A stretch of DNA of 37,511 nt from a virus, in IMG/VR virus record IMGVR_UViG_3300037882_000370, positions 1 to 37,511 of that record. One strand, given 5' to 3'. The translations under genes and the position numbers were made by a program. Shown here in pieces: positions 36,449-37,511 of this stretch. The notes beneath the pieces are model-generated. The model saw nothing but the letters and a program-made list of their open reading frames with translations. It was not told where the DNA came from and made no database searches. Within the stretch, counting starts at the first letter, position 1. Every line of letters starts with the position of its first letter.

Positions 36449-36701
36449 GATCAACGAAAACACGTTTAATGCCATTATGATCAGCGCGCTCAAAACCATG
36501 GACCATGAGGCGTGGCTGATTGAGGCCGATGAATTGAGCGAATCAACGGGGGCGCCCGTGGCCGAAATCATCGAGGGGCTCTTCCAACCCTTCGCGGACC
36601 GACTGGTGGCGGCCTCAAACTTTGACCAGCCTACCCCCGAGAACATCGCGAAAGCCAAGCGTATGTTCTTCGCTAAATTCACTGATCTTGCCTGCCCCTA
36701 A
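36438..36701 (+). CDS. Hypothetical protein
   Basis: 87 residues, helical and acidic (FNAIMISALKTMDHEAWLIE, PVAEIIEGLFQPFADRL). No motif. Starts after leader copy 1. Overlaps its upstream neighbour by 11 bases. Confidence 0.6.
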   Translation: MGLKINENTFNAIMISALKTMDHEAWLIEADELSESTGAPVAEIIEGLFQPFADRLVAASNFDQPTPENIAKAKRMFFAKFTDLACP

Positions 36702-36712
36702 CCAATTGGAGG
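36701..36712 (+). promoter_or_regulatory. Repeated leader ACCAATTGGAGG, copy 2
   Basis: Identical to copy 1; six bases before ATG 36719. Confidence 0.6.
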
Positions 36713-36718
36713 AATGCA

Positions 36719-36904
36719 ATGATCAGTGATGTTCTTTCCGACGCCGCCGCCGATATTCGGGACTATCTGGCCAAACCCGCAACCCAAGACTGTTATCAAG
36801 GGGAATTGCGAGACAGGATCAACAGGCTTTTAGCCGAAATGGATGCTGTCCGAATCTATCTTGACACTTCACCAGACCAATTGGAGGGTCTTGATCATGC
36901 CTGA
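36719..36904 (+). CDS. Hypothetical protein
   Basis: 61 residues, helical (SDVLSDAAADIRDYLAK, GELRDRINRLLAEMDAVRI). No family. Starts after leader copy 2; its end overlaps the next gene by eight bases. Confidence 0.55.
   Translation: MISDVLSDAAADIRDYLAKPATQDCYQGELRDRINRLLAEMDAVRIYLDTSPDQLEGLDHA
36876..36887 (+). promoter_or_regulatory. Repeated leader ACCAATTGGAGG, copy 3
   Basis: Third exact copy; nine bases before ATG 36897, inside the coding end of the previous gene. Confidence 0.55.
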
Positions 36905-37010
36905 CTGGCGCACAATCGGTCTGGCCGTCGCAGAACTCCTCACCTATGCCCTAGGTCTCGCCATCCTTTGGGGTGGCGTGGTCTACGGATACCACTATCT
37001 TGGAGAATGA
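36897..37010 (+). CDS. 37-residue membrane protein
   Basis: MPDWRTIGLAVAELLTYALG then a hydrophobic helix (LAILWGGVVYGYHYLGE). Starts after leader copy 3 and overlaps the 61-residue gene by eight bases. Function unknown. Confidence 0.55.
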   Translation: MPDWRTIGLAVAELLTYALGLAILWGGVVYGYHYLGE

Positions 37011-37013
37011 ACC

Positions 37014-37511
37014 ATGACCGAGATTAACGAATCAATCGCCCGCAAAGTCCTTGAAACCGTAGATGCCGGCCTCGTTACGGGCCTAGGGGCGCCCGAACCA
37101 GGCAAGATGTGTGTCGAGGCCGCTGTATGCTACGCGATGGGCCTCCCCCATGGGGATAAACCGTCTTGCGTGTCCCCTTCGCTCCGGGCACTCAAAATCG
37201 CCCTCAACGATCTGCGCTGGCCCAGCGACCAGGCCCGCGCCAAGGGATTGCGCCGCCTCGCCGTCGCCCAATTAGGCTCAGCCGGCGCGCTTGATGATGT
37301 CGAGTTTACCAAGCGAGTCGCCAAGATGACCATTCAAGTGATTGTCCCGATTGCTTTGAGGGCGGCCGCAGAGAAAGCGCCCGGCAACCACAAAATAACC
37401 CTAGAGAATATGGCCGCCAGATGTGAGGTGGAGGGGACAAGGGGCGCCGCCAACGCCGCCTACGACGACGCCGCCGCCTACGCCGCCTACGCCGCCTACG
37501 CCGCCTACGCC
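37014..37511 (+). CDS. Conserved phage protein with Ala-Ala-Tyr repeats, 3'-truncated
   Basis: At least 166 residues; runs off the window. ATG 37014 follows GGAGA. VETV-type start (RKVLETVDAGLVTGLGAPEP), GKMCVEAAVCYAMGLPHGD, LRALKIALNDLRWPS, RAKGLRRLAVAQLG match a phage protein family of unknown function that I recognise, typically with an Ala/Tyr-rich tail. The tail is encoded by GCCGCCTAC repeats at the window end. Confidence 0.7.
   Translation, partial: MTEINESIARKVLETVDAGLVTGLGAPEPGKMCVEAAVCYAMGLPHGDKPSCVSPSLRALKIALNDLRWPSDQARAKGLRRLAVAQLGSAGALDDVEFTKRVAKMTIQVIVPIALRAAAEKAPGNHKITLENMAARCEVEGTRGAANAAYDDAAAYAAYAAYAAYA
37471..37511 (+). repeat. 9-base tandem repeat GCCGCCTAC
   Basis: About four to five copies coding Ala-Ala-Tyr, reaching the last base. 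The window may end here because assembly stopped in the repeat. Confidence 0.75.

Noticed and set aside
1-37511. CRISPR arrays, tRNA genes, integrase, repressor and insertion sequences
   Set aside because: I looked for regularly spaced repeats, cloverleaf-like GTTCRAANC segments and recombinase motifs and saw none.

Overview
This window is most of the genome of a tailed double-stranded DNA bacteriophage. It is very probably short-tailed (podovirus-like). It has a large terminase, portal, scaffold, gpT-like major capsid protein, a head-to-tail adaptor and a P22 gp10/T7 gp12-like tail protein, but no tail tube protein, sheath or tape measure. There is no integrase, repressor or tRNA, so nothing points to lysogeny. 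A Gram-negative host is likely: there is a SleB-type endolysin, a secreted protein with an AxA signal peptide, an ExbB/ExbD-like pair and lipopolysaccharide-type sugar genes. No DNA or RNA polymerase is visible, so the genome probably extends beyond the window. ATG, GTG and TTG starts and all three stop codons are used, and most genes overlap by 1-14 bases.

Layout. Positions 2-1295 (+ strand) hold small overlapping genes and a papain-like cysteine peptidase. Almost everything from 34387 down to 1285 is one leftward transcription unit. In transcription order it holds: small early-type proteins, including a winged-helix protein and a DnaA domain IV-like protein (34387-32700); a mannose-6-phosphate isomerase-type cupin (32568-32191); the large terminase with an intein (32077-29753); a sugar and methyl transfer cassette (29741-25122); portal, GroES-like co-chaperonin, scaffold and capsid (25129-18649); structural genes interrupted by two homing endonuclease genes (18606-16500); tail fibre and tail/connector genes (16500-10198); three large virion proteins likely ejected with the DNA (10196-6683); an XhlA-like membrane protein and an ExbB/ExbD-like membrane pair (6613-5321); an intein-bearing metallophosphoesterase (4622-2730); and a lysis cassette with SleB endolysin, a small holin and a secreted protein (2497-1285). 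From 34388 to 35611 lies a regulatory region with a leftward promoter, several hairpins and a short leftward operon. From 35612 to the right end is a rightward operon of small genes sharing a repeated leader, ending in a gene that runs off the window inside a 9-base tandem repeat.

The points that most deserve attention are: (1) a MotA/TolQ/ExbB-like and ExbD-like pair in a phage; (2) a terminase intein whose middle is overprinted, in another frame, by a complete HNH endonuclease gene with its own strong ribosome binding site; (3) a second intein placed directly after the GNHD metal-binding motif of the phosphoesterase; (4) a sugar/methyltransferase island wedged between terminase and portal; (5) an 82-residue gene overprinted on the low-complexity tail of the portal gene; and (6) several small membrane-protein genes that are easily missed, including the holin.
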